From: Melampsora larici-populina 98AG31
Lineage: Eukaryota; Basidiomycota; Pucciniomycetes; Pucciniales; Melampsoraceae
Assembly (NCBI RefSeq): GCF_000204055.1
Contig: NW_006768780.1
Span: 1,012,233-1,076,232, forward strand
Reading direction: 5' to 3'
DNA length: 64,000 nucleotides
Every line of letters starts with the position of its first letter. Within the stretch, counting starts at the first letter, position 1. The notes under the pieces are model-generated. The model saw only the letters and a list, made by a program, of their open reading frames with translations. It was not told where the DNA came from and did no database searches. Made by a program: the position numbers and the translations under genes. Shown here piece by piece: positions 20,829 to 32,872 of the stretch.

Positions 20829-21276
20829 AATGCTGCCACAAATACAATACTGGTATTGTATCAACAATACTCAGTATAGTAACGGGTCTACGATACTCAG
20901 AAATCCAAGCCTCAGTAATGTACCTGTACCCACAATATGATACTCAGTAAAGTATTGCAATGGTGATACTTTGCCGCCCATTACCTAGTAGCATATCTTT
21001 TCACAATACCAATCAGATACTGATACTGTATCATAGTATTGCACTCCCAGACACAAAAACACCAGAGATTGTATACTCAATACTTCCCTGGGCCCATTGC
21101 GGTATCATACTCGGGGTACAATACAATACTCAGTAAAGTAACTCCATACACGATACTGCCAGGAGGATCGGGCAGTAATGTATTGTGGCTGCAATACTGA
21201 TACTGACAATACCATACTAAAAAAACTACAATACCGTTACAATACCAATACTGGTAAAGTAATTGTGGCAGCGTTG
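20829..21276. mobile_element. 448-bp hAT-like foldback element with AATACT repeats
   Basis: Inverted ends CAATGCTGCCACAA and CAACGCTGCCACAA with further matching (CAGTATTGGTATTG), flanked by CCAGCAA (20822-20828 and 21277-21283). The interior is packed with short AATAC/GTATT words in both orientations. Non-coding; sits in exon 9 of the second BBE-like copy. Confidence 0.7.
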
Positions 21277-21290
21277 CCAGCAATGGGATT

Positions 21291-21546
21291 CACCATGTAC
21301 AATTCCCGGTAGCATGTCAATGTGCACACACAAAGAGCTTTGAAAAAACAAATGAAGAAAGGTTTCTGTAATTTTGTTGAATTTCAGTGACAATCTCAGT
21401 ACCCCTTTGTTGACCTTGCTTTCTGAGCACCTGGACAAAGGGAATGGGTCTTTGGATGCAAAGACCTCTTCAAAGCATCAATCATCCCTCTATGCATTGT
21501 TTTTGGTGTGTGCACGTTGACGTGCTACCAGAAAACTTACATGGTG
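21291..21546. mobile_element. 256-bp CAC-ended miniature element
   Basis: Ends CACCATGTA and TTACATGGTG, flanked by ATT (21288-21290 and 21547-21549). Excision with one ATT joins GGGATT to AGCTTTGTG, exactly what the intact BBE-like gene predicts. Non-coding. The CAC terminus and 3-bp duplication suggest a CMC-type miniature. Confidence 0.65.
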
Positions 21547-21869
21547 ATTAGCTTTGTGCAATCTTTTACTAAACCTTTATTCAATGGTCAAAAAACCCTT
21601 GGAGTTGTCCAAACTATAGAGATAGTGCTTATAACCAAGAACAGTGGTCTAGAAGGGTAAGTAGATATTTTGTGAGGACCCAATGAAAACATTTTCTTTC
21701 TCTGCTTTGCCCCTCCCGCCAACAAAGCTGAAATGGAAACTCTTGCTTCCATTTTCATTCTGATGATTACTCAAGACTTCAACAAATCAAAGGCCATTTG
21801 GATCCGGCTGGTATCATCTCAGCTAAACCTCAGGGTATCCAACCTAGCCCCAATGATGTGTGACATAGA

Positions 21870-22575
21870 CACAATGGCTAGTAATTTTCCCTCACTAAGA
21901 AAATTTGAAAGATACACAATGTTTGATTGGAGGTTAGGAGTCATTTCTGGTTGAAACAAAACTGAGGTGGTTCTTCATCAAGTTCCTCAATGCTTTGAGT
22001 CATTCAGGAGTGGTACACACCACTTGTCAAAAGCCTTTGCGGCATTCACATAGCATATCATTTGAGTTGGATAGAGAGGTGTGAGGTGCTTTGAACTTGG
22101 AATGAGGTCTCAAGTCTTGCTGACCCATGCAAGTAGCTTGACCAGTTCATCATCTTGACTGAAAAGCGGATCTTGGAGCTTGGCCTCTTCTGTATTGTCA
22201 AGATACAAGGGCTGGCTATTGATTGGAAAGCCAGGCTCTTTGTCATCATGTACCACAAAGTTGTTCATCAAGTCTAGATGCTCCCAGACACGGGCCAGGG
22301 TGAGATCTCAAATCCTCTGAGCTTGTTTGGAAAAAGACATGGTAGAAAGATTTTTGCAAATTGGCAGGATCTTGTGATGGCCCAACTACAATCCCAATGC
22401 CCAACATCACTTATACCAATTTGTTATTGATATTCAAGCCTCTGCATGATGGTATCGTCAAGTATTTCTGATCAGATTCAATCACCCAGACTGAAGAAAA
22501 GCTATCAAAAGGTTATCAATACTGGCTAAGTTTTTAAATCTTTAGAATGTCCATCTCTTGAAAGATGAATGATAG
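21870..22575. other. No gene recognised between BBE-like fragments
   Basis: Sequence between the second and third BBE-like fragments. I see no conserved exon, RNA or clear repeat. Confidence 0.4.
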
Positions 22576-22580
22576 TAATA

Positions 22581-23000
22581 CAGTAGTAAGATGACAAAAA
22601 AAGATTCAATCACCTATGGATTTCCTCATAACAAAGTTTTCTTACTGATAAGAGTAGCTGAAATCTTATTATACAAACCTACCACAGAAATTTGGCCAAA
22701 GGATGGAATTAATTTTGTTAGAACTTTTACTAAAAGACTCTTTGATAGTCAAGATGACTCAAGAAGTTATCCACATTATAGGGATATTGATTATACTTTA
22801 GATGAATGGAGGAGTAGAGTAAGTGAATTGATGCAGAATCTGCACCATCACCGCACCATATAGATAGATCCAAAGAGACGAATCTCACATCCGTTGACTA
22901 ACTTTGCCTCCTGAAACGATTTCTGCTTTCAGCTGTATTATTCGCATGCATATCCCCCACTTCAACGATTTCAAAGCTCAATTAGATAAATCATGTATGA
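22581..23000 (+). pseudogene. 3' fragment of a third BBE-like copy
   Basis: SKMTKKDSITYGFPHNKVF to DIDYTLDEWRSR (22584-22818) matches exon 9 of the gene at 3682, including the donor site GTAAGT at the same place. After an intron of about 110 bp the last exon starts YYSHAYPPLQRF and then hits a stop near 22990. Exons 1-8 are not found upstream, so this is a truncated tandem duplicate. Confidence 0.75.
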
Positions 23001-23643
23001 TTAGGATACAATGGCCGAGAGAGATCCGGAAGGAATTTATGTATCCTATCTCTTGCAAAACGTACAAAAGGTTTGATAGTGGATCTAGTTTGATAACAAA
23101 AAGGAAATGTTTCATACCATTCTATATGATTACATATCTGTTAACATCCTCGATAAGTCACTTCATCGTTTCTAGCTCAACCAAAAGAACTTTGAAAAAC
23201 CTTCATACACTTGGAAAGAACATTCATGAGTTGAAAGAATGGATATGTGATGATATTGCATGACACACTCTAGAAGCTTCCCAAGATAGTCTTACAGAAC
23301 CGAGTATGTACACTTTAGCTCAAAATGTCCTTGGCCAGGTGAGAATTGCCGAGGCTTTGATCAGGAATGGGATGCCAAGTCACATACTTGAATATCCATA
23401 AGGTGAGAAGATGTGATCAAAACAAAAGAAAGGAAAGGCAAAATTGTATGTACGATATCCCTTTTACGCCACCCACATATCGTGGGGTTCGAATTGGTTT
23501 AAGCATTACAGTATGATTACAAATAAGGATTGAACACCAATTCATGAATAATTGTTCAGGATGACCAAGAAAACAGCCAAGAACAGAAGGATTGCACAGC
23601 ACAGCATGATGATTAGAATTGAAACTTACAGTTTTTGAACTTT
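23001..23643. other. No gene recognised
   Basis: Short frames only, with no conserved motif. The region separates the third BBE-like fragment from a miniature element. Confidence 0.4.
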
Positions 23644-23898
23644 TAGGGTGTTCAAACCTCAAAATCAATTCATGCAAGTTTTGTGCAAGTTCTGTGCAAG
23701 ATATGAATAGAACTTGCACGGATCTTGCACAAAACTTGCAAGAGTCGGTCTCGCACGGTTTTTGCACGGTTTGGAACACAATAACTCGGGTTGTCAAAAA
23801 AATTACTGTGCAAGATTAGTGCAAAAAATCTTGCACGGATCTTGCACGGATCTTGCACGTCGGTCTTGCACATTTCTTGCACAGGTTTGAACACCCTA
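23644..23898. mobile_element. 255-bp inverted-repeat element with TTGCAC repeats
   Basis: Ends TAGGGTGTTCAAACCT and its complement AGGTTTGAACACCCTA. The interior contains more than ten copies of TTGCAC or GTGCAA, several as CTTGCACGGAT in tandem. Flanks TTTGAAC and TTTGAAG may be a diverged duplication. Non-coding; TIR style resembles hAT miniature elements. Confidence 0.6.
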
Positions 23899-24125
23899 TT
23901 TGAAGAAGAATTTCTAAAAAAAAATAAGAAAAAAAAATAGAAAAAATACAGTTTGAATGATTTTAAATAAATAGGGTTTCAATAACTTGCCCCATTCTCA
24001 TTCTCACTCTCATCAGATACCACTTCCTTTTCTCAACTCATCTTCTCATTATCTCTTTCGAACGATCCCATTGTACCTGAACTAATAACTAATCAATCGA
24101 AACACTTCATCAAGGTCATCTCAAT

Positions 24126-25351
24126 ATGTTTGCAGGTTACACTGAATCATTATTTTCAGATGATACCGCCACTCCTAGAGCTCCATTGCCTACCCCACTA
24201 CCATGTCAATCTGGCTTAAGACGATCAGCTACGTCAGCAGCTCAAACAAATCGAACGTTTACCTCGCCATTTGATGAAGTAGGCGAAAGGGTTAGAAGGG
24301 TATCGGTTCGAGAAGAAGAATTTGGTTGGTCAGGCTCTATCGGTGGGATAAGAGGTCGAGACGATAGACAGATTGAAAGAGACACGGAATATGAAAGAAA
24401 GGTCAGTTTTTCTTTTCTCTTTGCATTCATACTTACATCCATAAAATTACATTATTTGCCAAGCGATATTGTCAAGTCCATCGTCTTTTCTATTTTTCGA
24501 AGATTTACGCCACAGCTTGTATCATGTACCCCGCTTCATGAATTGCTTTAATTGACACTGACCTATTTTCATTTCGGGGTGGTAACTTGATCTTCCCCTT
24601 ATTTAGATGGAAGAGCGACGACAAAGACGACACGAACGCAAACTAGCTCGACAACATCAACATCAACAATCTTCAAGAATGCAGCAACAAGTACCACCGC
24701 CACCATCCTACTTAGCCACTACTACCTCTACACCAGCACCTCGTCGTGTCACATTAGCTTCTTCATTACCAGCAGACATCGATTCACTTAATGCAGCTCA
24801 CAAATCTACCAATGATTTGAAAAGAGGTAAAAGTTTAAGAGAAAGAGTCGGTGCAGCTCTTAATCGATTCCAAAGTTCTGCTTCTCGTACTTCACCACAA
24901 GTAAATGGCTCATATGAGCTTCAAAGAACCCAAAGTTTATCAGCACCAAAACATGAAATCATCAATCCCACTCAACCCACTCCCAACAATGGACTTAATC
25001 GATCTATTACCGGTCTAGCTCGTAAAATCTCACGAAAAATCAACATTGAAGAACGTCGTAATTCACATGCTGATCTTTATGCTGGTGAGTCTTTTTCTTC
25101 AATTTACTTTCGCACTTACAGCCAGAGACTAATGGTATTTCGGTCTTTTCATTTTCCTACTTCTAGCACCTCCAACCTTATCTCATACCTTAGTAGGACC
25201 TGCATCACCTTTTCCAATGAGACCACCACTTTCTTCTTTAGTTAGTAGTGTGCCCGCTTATGGTGAAGCTCATAATCCTCATTCATTAGATCCTGTTAGA
25301 CGTGGTCCTTATCGTCCTGCTAAAAGACCTGGTCAAATCCGTGCACAATGA
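24126..25351 (+). CDS. Hypothetical basic, Ser/Arg-rich protein, 312 aa
   Basis: Exons 24126-24401, 24607-25084 and 25167-25351, joined by GT-AG introns (205 and 82 bp), total 939 nt with a continuous frame. The protein has no signal peptide or membrane segment. Features in order: Thr/Pro-rich N-terminus (MFAGYTESLFSDDTATPR), a charged stretch spanning the first splice junction (ERDTEYERK then MEERRQRRHERKLARQ) that may be helical, a Gln/Pro-rich linker, a SLRERVGAALNRF segment, a basic segment ITGLARKISRKINIEERR, and a Pro-rich tail ending RPGQIRAQ. I do not recognise a family. Upstream DNA is pyrimidine-rich (about 23990-24060), common before fungal starts. The coherent exon structure supports a real host gene. 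Confidence 0.75.
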
Positions 25352-25715
25352 ATGATACCCATTTCTTTTTTAATCCTTCTTTTCGTTTCAATCATTTTTT
25401 TGATTCACTTCTAGCTTCTTTGTGATATCATTTTTCATATCCATACTATACCTTGATGACCGTGTGCATGAGTGCTGAAAGAATTGAATTCTGGAGATGA
25501 TTTCTTTGTACTCGATACCAATATATACGTATGATTGAATTTCTGGATTCTATACTTGACTCTTTAGATTTTTCTGATTGGGAATATATATATCAAATCA
25601 TTTTGAACATATCAGTTAGACAGATGTTTGGAATGGATAAAGTTTGGGGGATCAGATTGGACTTGGAATTTGGGGTGGGAGCTTAAAGTTACTGTGCTCA
25701 TTGGATGTTGGGCTG
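25352..25715. other. 3' flank of the hypothetical gene, up to hAT A
   Basis: AT-rich with a TATATATA run near 25586. It presumably holds the polyadenylation region. No other feature seen. Confidence 0.4.
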
Positions 25716-26219
25716 CAACGCCACCGCGCTCCGCTCCGCTGCGCTCTAAATGAATTTTTTAACAGCGGAGCGATCCGGCGCTATTGAATAGTGGCAGATC
25801 GCTCCGCTTTATTTTCAGAGTCGCTATACGTTTTTAAAGCGGTGCGGCCAATTGCTCCGCTCCGCTTCGCTATGCACAAGTTTTGGCTCTGGTAGCGCTC
25901 CAAAGCGCGATCAGGGTTTTTTTTGGCCAGTGCAATTACATTATCATTGTTGGCAGAGGGGGGATGTTGAATGAAAGACTAATAAAAAAAAACAAAAGCC
26001 CAAGTCTCTTTAAGAGAATCAATCAATGATCAAGAACAATAAAAATCAAAAAAAGAGTAGAAAGAAATAAAACGTGCACAAATCTCTTCAAGAGATGATT
26101 GATCAATGATCACAAGCAATAATAGAAGTCTAGAGAGAAGAAAAGAGAACGCACACAAGTTTCATAAAGAGAGAACTGTAGGGAACAGGAGATAGAAATA
26201 AAAATTGAAATAAAAAAAA

Positions 26220-29200
26220 CTACTTTTTCTTTTTAGCCTTGGTGCTGGAAGCTTCATAAGCTTGGACAAAAGCTATAGCCTCAGCAAATTTTCCTGACAG
26301 AGGAATCTTGGCCTTCAACCACTCGCGGACGCCAACAAGCTTTTGAATCATCTTGGCCGTTAAAGATGCACGGCCAGGAACCGCAATATCCGCCGCAGAT
26401 GAAAACGTTCGTTCACATGGCGCAGATGTACCCGATAAGCCTAGATAATCACGAGCCATCGAGGCAAGGACAGGGAAGTCTTTCTCGTGCTCCTGCAAGT
26501 AGCAAGCAAAAGAATCAGATAAGTCACTTGAAGGAGACAGATAAGAGATAATGGCACTTACACTCCACCAATCCAGCTCGCTTTGACCAGCAAGCAACAA
26601 ATGTGCACCTTCTATATAATCCACATGTTCGTCTTGGCGTTTATCCGCTGGCGACTGAGATGTCACTTGGGTTGTGAAGACGTCGAAATCATCAAAGTTT
26701 GAGACTGGCAAGACAGAAGAGGGGGCAGGTGGAGTTGCAATCTTTTCTGAGCTTGAATCTTCCGGCCAATTTCGAAGAGCTTCTTCGAATGCATGTAAGA
26801 ACAGATCTTTGGCTCTAGGAGCCTCTTCAGGGTAATTGAGATCAAAAAACTTGAGACAAAAACACGGATTAAGAATGGTAGATAAGACAACTGCATCAGA
26901 GGCAACTGCCTCTGATTGATAACCTTCCAGTTTGGTTCGAATCACATTGAACATGCGCTTGAGGTCTTCTTCGTGACAGGTCGCCTCGAGCCGATCGACC
27001 TCGAGAATGATGCGTGAGTACTCGGCTAGAAGGACACAGCCCGTTGGTGTGTTGCCTTCCATCCGTTTGGTAGCATACAGAAACACCTGTGGAGGTATAG
27101 AACAAAGTGAACAAATTGTTGAAGAAACAAAATTTTGATAAGACAAACACTGACCTGGAGTATTTTGACTAAGCACTCGATCGATTCCCATTCATCATCT
27201 GTTATATGGATTCCTTGATAGTAGCGAGTTTTCCGATTGCTGAGAAGGATCGCATCCACAACCTGCAGACCGTGAGGCAATTGGATCAGCAAAAGATAAA
27301 AAAAGAGTGCTGTGAAATTATTAAAACTTACGTCTCTTGCATCGCTCAACCGTTTGAGGTAGTCAGCGTCAACGTTCCACCGCACTCCCCAGCCGGAAAT
27401 AGGAGAGGGTCCTTTGTAATCTAATTGCGCGGCCTTTGCCATGAACTCTTGACGCCTAGCAGAGCTCCTGGTGCATAGAGAGTTGAACTTCTTGGCCTGG
27501 GAATGAAAAGATTAATTAGATTGATATCGATGTAGAGTGTAGGATAAAAGAACCCTTACTTTTCGAACAGCCCGAGCCACTGTAGAGTTCGGAACGGGGA
27601 CATCGTCATCAGAACCGTGGTCAGAAGTGTTGACGAGATGGCAATCAGTCAAATCTTCATCGAGTTCCTGATCATCTTGTTCGTCTTCAGAAGAATCGAA
27701 CTGGACATCTTCATCACCCTCATTAAGCATCATAGTAGGCATGGTTAAGGTAACTCCAGGTGGTGTCGTAGGTTTGATGTGTCCTGCGCTCATTCCCAAA
27801 GCTTTCAGGCCGGCTTTAACAACTAACCCAATTTTGTGAGTGTAGCACTTAACCTGATTGACATCGTAATCCCAAGTCACTGGGTCGTCAGCTTCAGCAA
27901 ACATAGCTGATAGTTCGGCAGCCATGGTGCCATTTGCACTTCCAGAGTCGGTTGTCTGAGCCAACATGTAAGAGTAGAAATATCAAATTAGTTTTAAAGA
28001 AACAAATCATGAAAATTCATGAAATAATACGTATCTTTTTATGAAGTCCGTTGGCAATCAGGAATCGCCCAACCGGTTGAGCGAGGAGTCGGCCAGCATG
28101 GTGCCAGGTGACCAGCTTGAGAGTGAGATGACGGCACCGAAAGTTCCAATTGTCATCGATGTAGGTCGCCGAGACGCCGATGAAAGCCTTACTTCGACCC
28201 TTGGTGGTCCATACATCATATATTAGATTAAACTTACCCCTGTTCGACTGTAAGATAAGGACGAGATATGATCAATATAATGAAAAGATTAGAAAAGACA
28301 ATAAAGAATTGAAACTAAATGACTTACACGAAGTTGTTCAATGACGGTGGTAGATAGCTCCGTATAGATTGCCTTGGCAGTCTCGGACGCCCAGGTAGTT
28401 CCTCGCACATTGGCTGCACGGTTTGTTAACTTGAAAGCAGCTCTGAGGGCCGGGTCATTGAAGCGAGCAAAAGCAAGTGCGTGGCGGAGGAGCCATATCA
28501 CTAAGACGGTATTGAAGAGGTCAACACTAAAAGTAGATTGAGACAGAAAAGAATCCAGAGTGGATTGTGGATTGGTTGAAGCAACACGGACGATCTCGTC
28601 TTGCTGTTGTTTCCAGGTTCGAGGTAAGTCGAGACCATCTTGCCTCGCAAGGTGTCACATTCGGCACACAGGACAATCTTGTGCACCGTCTCGATGTGAA
28701 TAAAGATTGTAGTAGCTGCGCCTACCGCGTACATAGTATTCTCGACAATACTTACACCTATACTTACGAGGATCATCACCGTTCTAAGCAGGTCATAGGA
28801 AAATACAAGATATTAGTTAAGACCTTTAAAGTTTTTGTTTGATGATCAAACAAAATGGTACTTACCTCTCCCTTCACATGAATAGGGGGATCGTAGTAAA
28901 GCAAAAGTTTACAAACCCGACCTTGCTCACGCTTGACACCAGGTGAGTGGACTACTTCTATATCAGAGTCTTGGTTCAGATCGAGTCCGGAGGGTACTTT
29001 GTAGTCCTTTGAAAGAGAAGGAATGAATAACAAAGACAGAAAAGATACAAAAAGTTAGAAAAAGGATGAACGGCCTGTGAAATCAAACAAACAAAGAACA
29101 ACTACATACCTCTTGTACTGTAACCTTGTTTTTCTTCTTCACTGGTGCTGAAGAAGATTGAGACGAGTTTGAACAATTACGAGAAATGGTGCTTTTTCTT

Positions 29201-29514
29201 TTTCCGGTTTTAGCGTTTCGATTAGGTCCTTTAGGAACCCTTTTTTTCAGATGCAGAGGGGTGATTTCCATGGGAGCAGGATCTAATCCGTCAGTCGTGT
29301 CGCTTCCTGATTCGTCAGGTTCGTCACTTGGTAATTGAAGAGCACGTCGGGAGTCCGGTGACTGCACGACATAGCCAGGACGAGGGCAAACCGGGCTACG
29401 AACTCGAAGGGATCGAGCTGAGGTCGTGGCAGGTAAAGGTAAAGAGAGAGTATTAGACTGGAGCTGTAAAGTGCTTTGGGTGTAACTTCTAGTATCGGCG
29501 GCAGGTGGACACAT
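26220..29514 (-). pseudogene. hAT A transposase, nine exons, one in-frame stop
   Basis: Exons (minus): 29514-29110, 29006-28866, 28783-28328, 28247-28035, 27967-27560, 27496-27332, 27262-27155, 27086-26562, 26492-26220. Every exon is a multiple of three (898 codons in total). Exon 3 holds a zinc finger (YRCKYCREYY, then SHRDG) and a TGA stop at 28657-28655 just after it, probably a single CGA to TGA change. Exon 4 carries YDVWTTKG (first catalytic Asp), exon 5 TTDSGSANG (second Asp), and exon 9 APCERTFSSAA (catalytic Glu region) and a Lys-rich tail. Intron 4 (28034-27968) has AT-AC ends; the others are GT-AG. Apart from the one stop, the gene looks intact. Confidence 0.8.
27968..28034 (-). 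other. AT-AC intron in hAT A transposase
   Basis: 67 nt, starting ATACGT after AAAAAG and ending TTAC before ATGTTGGC. No GT-AG alternative keeps the frame and the TTDSG motif. The homologous introns in B and C have the same ends. Confidence 0.75.
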
Positions 29515-30171
29515 GATTGAATGATGAAAGTGGAAAGGTTCAAGGATGAATGAGTAAACAAATGATCTACGAATCCGATCTAGATAATCAATTAGAGAAA
29601 TCGAGTAAGGTTCTAAGAAGATCAGATGAAAGTGGAGAGGTTAAAGGATGAATGAGTAAACAATTCTAATAAGAATCCAATCTAGAGAATCGATAAGACA
29701 AATCGAGTAAGGGAAACTGAGGATAACTCACCTTGAAGTCGATCATATAGTGCCAAAGGCTCCACTTGGGATGGAAACAACAGCATGGCTTCAAGCTCGT
29801 GCTCAAGCCTGGCCGTGCTCAAGACTGGATCTGGGAGGCTGAGGTGGGCTAATGGTGTTTGTGATGTGATTGATTTGTTGGGGTGGAATTGTGAGGTGGT
29901 TGTTGTGTTCCGGGGGGTTGTCCGATTGGTATAATACAAATGTGAGGTCTGTATAAGGTATTTGTAGGCGCCCTTGGGGCACTCATATCGCTTTGACATG
30001 TATGGCGCTCTGAGGCGCTATGGCGCATCATAGCACAGCGATTTAGCACTATGTCAGATAGCTATAGCTAAGCGCAACCCCCGCTATAAGGCTAAAAGGA
30101 AAGCGTGAGCGGGGCGGCCGCTCCGCTACCGCTCCGCTGCCGCACTCTTGGGCGGAGCGGCGGTGGCGTTG

Positions 30172-30739
30172 TGGGCTGGTGAGAAAAGAACAGCATACAA
30201 CAACAACACGCATATATCCACAGACAGTAAAGAGGAAATCAGTCATGAAAGAAACATTGCAGTTCATCACTTCTATCTTGACATCTGTTGCTGAAAATTC
30301 AATCATTGGCAGATGAACTCTATAATCTTTCAGATGCACCTTTTATAAGCTGGCCATGATCCCCGATGGTCCAAACAGCACAAATATGTAAGGATGCTTT
30401 GATTTGGTCTGGGAATCTGTATGGATTGGTAGTCATGATATGAAGCATGTTAAAGCTTGCCAAAACTTGGTTTTTTTCAATAACATTGCATTGGTGTTCA
30501 TTAAGAGTCCGTATGTATATGTATTATCGTTTTTATACATATACATGAAGAAGAAGGATGTGTTTTAGATGCTTTGTGCGTGAGGTGTGTGTCCATGGTT
30601 TTGGCACGATTGGACAAATTGAGAACAAAACAGACCACATGATATAAAGCAAGATGAGTAGGCGAGTGGAGGGGAGGAGACTTGATTTCAAGAAATGCAG
30701 GTTGTGGTTTGACTCTGAGAGCTGAGTTGAATTGAAAGA
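30172..30739. other. No gene recognised
   Basis: AT-rich flank between hAT A and the 3' end of the small secreted-protein gene (minus strand). It probably contains that gene's 3' untranslated region. Confidence 0.4.
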
Positions 30740-31440
30740 TCATAAAGAGACAGGAGGGATCTTAGGAAGACTTCCTTTTTCTTCGACTTCACCAATTCTA
30801 ATCTATATTTTCAAAGAAATATCAAGATGAAAAAGGTGAGCTTCTTGAAAAAAGAATTGAAAGAATCAAAGAAAGACAAACTTACCATAAGATTTGAAAC
30901 AATTCCTGCAATCAATGTTTGATCTTTCTTTTCACCCAATGCAGCACCACAAGCACGTAAAGTTAATTTATTCCTAAAAATTACAAAACAACAACATTGT
31001 TTTTACCAAATAAGTTTGAATTCAATTTCAACATATCAAAAAGGATTAAATGAATGAAAATAGGGAAAAAAAACTTACGTTACAAAATAAATTTGACCAA
31101 CAGGGGTATTCTTATCATTTCTATCCCTAGCAGCAGAATTATTCTTGGCAGCAGCATCTCTACAATTTTTTAAAGCTTTCTTATCATTTTCAGACAGATT
31201 GGAATCTTTTGATAATTTTTCTATAACTTCTAAAGCATCTTTTGGAATTGTGATGACATCTTTGTCTTCGATTTTGCTAATCAATTCAAAGACTTTAGCA
31301 CCTAAAGTGATTTGTTTTGGATCTATATTTGCATCTTTTATGATTTGTTGTCTGCTTTTTGCTGGTAATGGAGAAGTTAAAATCAAATCAAATGAAATTA
31401 ACAAAGTGATTAAGAATCGTAAGTTGAAGTTTGAGTTCAT
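30740..31440 (-). CDS. Small secreted protein, 170 aa, candidate effector
   Basis: Exons (minus) 31440-31079, 30973-30886 and 30802-30740 (362, 88 and 63 nt; 171 codons with stop), joined by GT-AG introns of 105 and 83 bp. The N-terminus MNSNFNLRFLITLLISFDLI followed by LTSPLPAKS is a clear signal peptide with likely cleavage near residue 23. The mature part is Lys/Asp/Asn-rich and probably helical, with two Cys (in LKNCRD and RACGAALG) that could form one disulphide bridge. No domain recognised. Size and secretion fit a rust effector, but secretion is the only direct evidence. It lies between two hAT elements, a typical transposon-rich effector setting. Frame and splice sites are intact. Confidence 0.75.
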
Positions 31441-32650
31441 GATTGAAGTTCTTTTTTCTTATCTTGATAAATCCACAATTGTCAAAATTGTACAAAATCA
31501 CAAGATATTCAAAAATCACTTGTAGAGAATTGGTGATGCGTTTTAGTATGAAAAGGAAACTGGAGTAAGCTTTTGTTGATTTGTTTGTGCGTAAGAAAAC
31601 TTGAAATTAAAGATTTATGAATATTTCCTCGCAGGCTGGCTCGCCGAGAGGTACTTTGTTAGGTTACGAGGAAGTAAAGTTCAATGTTTTCTTCAAAGAT
31701 TCAAAATTAATCACAATGATATGTAGAATTATGTATAGATGACGAGTAAAAACGTTATAGAAGGGATACAGTCCATGATTATACCAATTTTGTCGGAGTC
31801 AAAAATGCCGATGATTTCATGCTGAGGACGACCGAGATTTGACAATCGACTGCATCACAATCGGTTGCTATCGCTAGCTTGACAATGGTCTTTGAAGCGA
31901 CAATAATAAATCCTTTGAAAGAAGTAAGAGTCTCGGCCCCTTTTTGATTGCTAACCAACATTGCTCAATCACGTTGTTGAACATTTTGAAATTCAACATG
32001 TGGCTTTCCTTTCACTTTGAAAGTCCAAAACACCTGCTGTGACTTTACACCCTCACAAGTTTAATCGTGGTCTTCTCGGTTACCAGTTCTCCTTTCCTGT
32101 CATCAATTTGAAAGATTTTTTAATCTTTTAAATCTCTCGGTCACCGACTCTCAGGGAGCTTGAAGTCGAGTTGGCCAAAGGACCTTTGCCATAGCCACAC
32201 CCCTTGCATGAGAGTAAAGACCCGTTGTCCCAACTTGAGGTCAAAGCATCACAGGATTCTTAAACCTCGTTATACTTTAGGAGGAATCTAATATCTGAGT
32301 TGAGAAGAAGCAGGACCCGCTCCCCACCATCAGGTTCATGTGAGATAAGGCAAGGGAAATTGTATGAGGATGTGTGGATGAAATCTGTGATCATTGCTCG
32401 AGAGTCTTTCTTGTAGGGAATTTCACTTGGGCTGTGTGTTTGAGTGATTGAAAAAGTGATATCTGGAAATAGTTTTACATTTCATATTACTAGAGAACAG
32501 ACGGGCATGCCCGCAATAAGGGAGCGGGCAACCAATCACACATGCTTGTATAGAGATGTATGATGCAGTTGGTTTATTCCAATAAATGGACCATGGAAGT
32601 TGATAGACATAGATCACGCCCTTCCTGTCAGTGTTGGCAATCAATTACAA
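31441..32650. other. Upstream region of the secreted-protein gene; otherwise empty
   Basis: The first 150 bases would hold the promoter of the gene at 30740-31440. Beyond that I see only short frames without recognised motifs. Confidence 0.4.
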
Positions 32651-32652
32651 TA

Positions 32653-32872
32653 AGGGTACTCAAAGTACTATGTGGCGCCGCATATCTGGCGTCACATACT
32701 TTTCAAATTTCATTTTTGACACGGAAATTACCATAACAAGTTGAAGAAAAGGACATATTGAATTATATTTGGAAAATTGTAATGTCAGTGTAGGTCATTT
32801 TGCCTGTCAAAAACAAAATTTGAAAGTATGTGGTGCCACATATGTAGCGCCACATACTTGCTTTGAGTACCC
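32653..32872. mobile_element. 220-bp TA-flanked miniature element (mariner-like ends)
   Basis: Ends AGGGTACTCAAAG and the complement CTTTGAGTACCCT, flanked by TA on both sides. Further inside both arms share ATGTGGCGCYRCATA and CACATACTTTCAAATTT, so the inverted repeats are about 70 bp. Non-coding. TA duplication fits Tc1/mariner-type mobilisation. Confidence 0.65.

Larger units (their letters stand above)
19317..21863 (+). pseudogene. Remainder of second BBE-like copy, decayed
   Basis: Homologous to the gene at 3682 in the same order: rest of exon 1 (19317-19740; stop and frameshift near 19470), exon 5 (20185-20270, YYGARKTFKAIMKPLS), exon 7 (20440-20592), fused exons 8 and 9 (20659-21656), and the last exon (21768-21863, FNKSKAIWI in a shifted frame). 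Exons 2-4 are missing. Two miniature elements interrupt exon 9. The intron between exons 8 and 9 of the intact gene is absent here: the sequence reads straight through TTATGGGGTGGA. The copy cannot encode a working enzyme. Confidence 0.8.
25716..30171. mobile_element. hAT element A (4.46 kb)
   Basis: Inverted ends CAACGCCACCGCGCTCCGC and, at the right, the complement of CAACGCCACCGCCGCTCCGC, flanked by TGGGCTG (25709-25715 and 30172-30178). Both ends are dense in GCTCCGCT words. A nine-exon transposase gene on the minus strand fills the interior. Related elements are B (33665-38537) and C (57482-61497), and its left end recurs as a fragment at 7109. Confidence 0.85.

Noticed and set aside
27968..28034. 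GT-AG reading of the fourth hAT A intron
   Set aside because: The only GT (in ATACGT) gives a phase that no downstream AG restores; the same fails in C, and in B it would delete the catalytic Asp motif.
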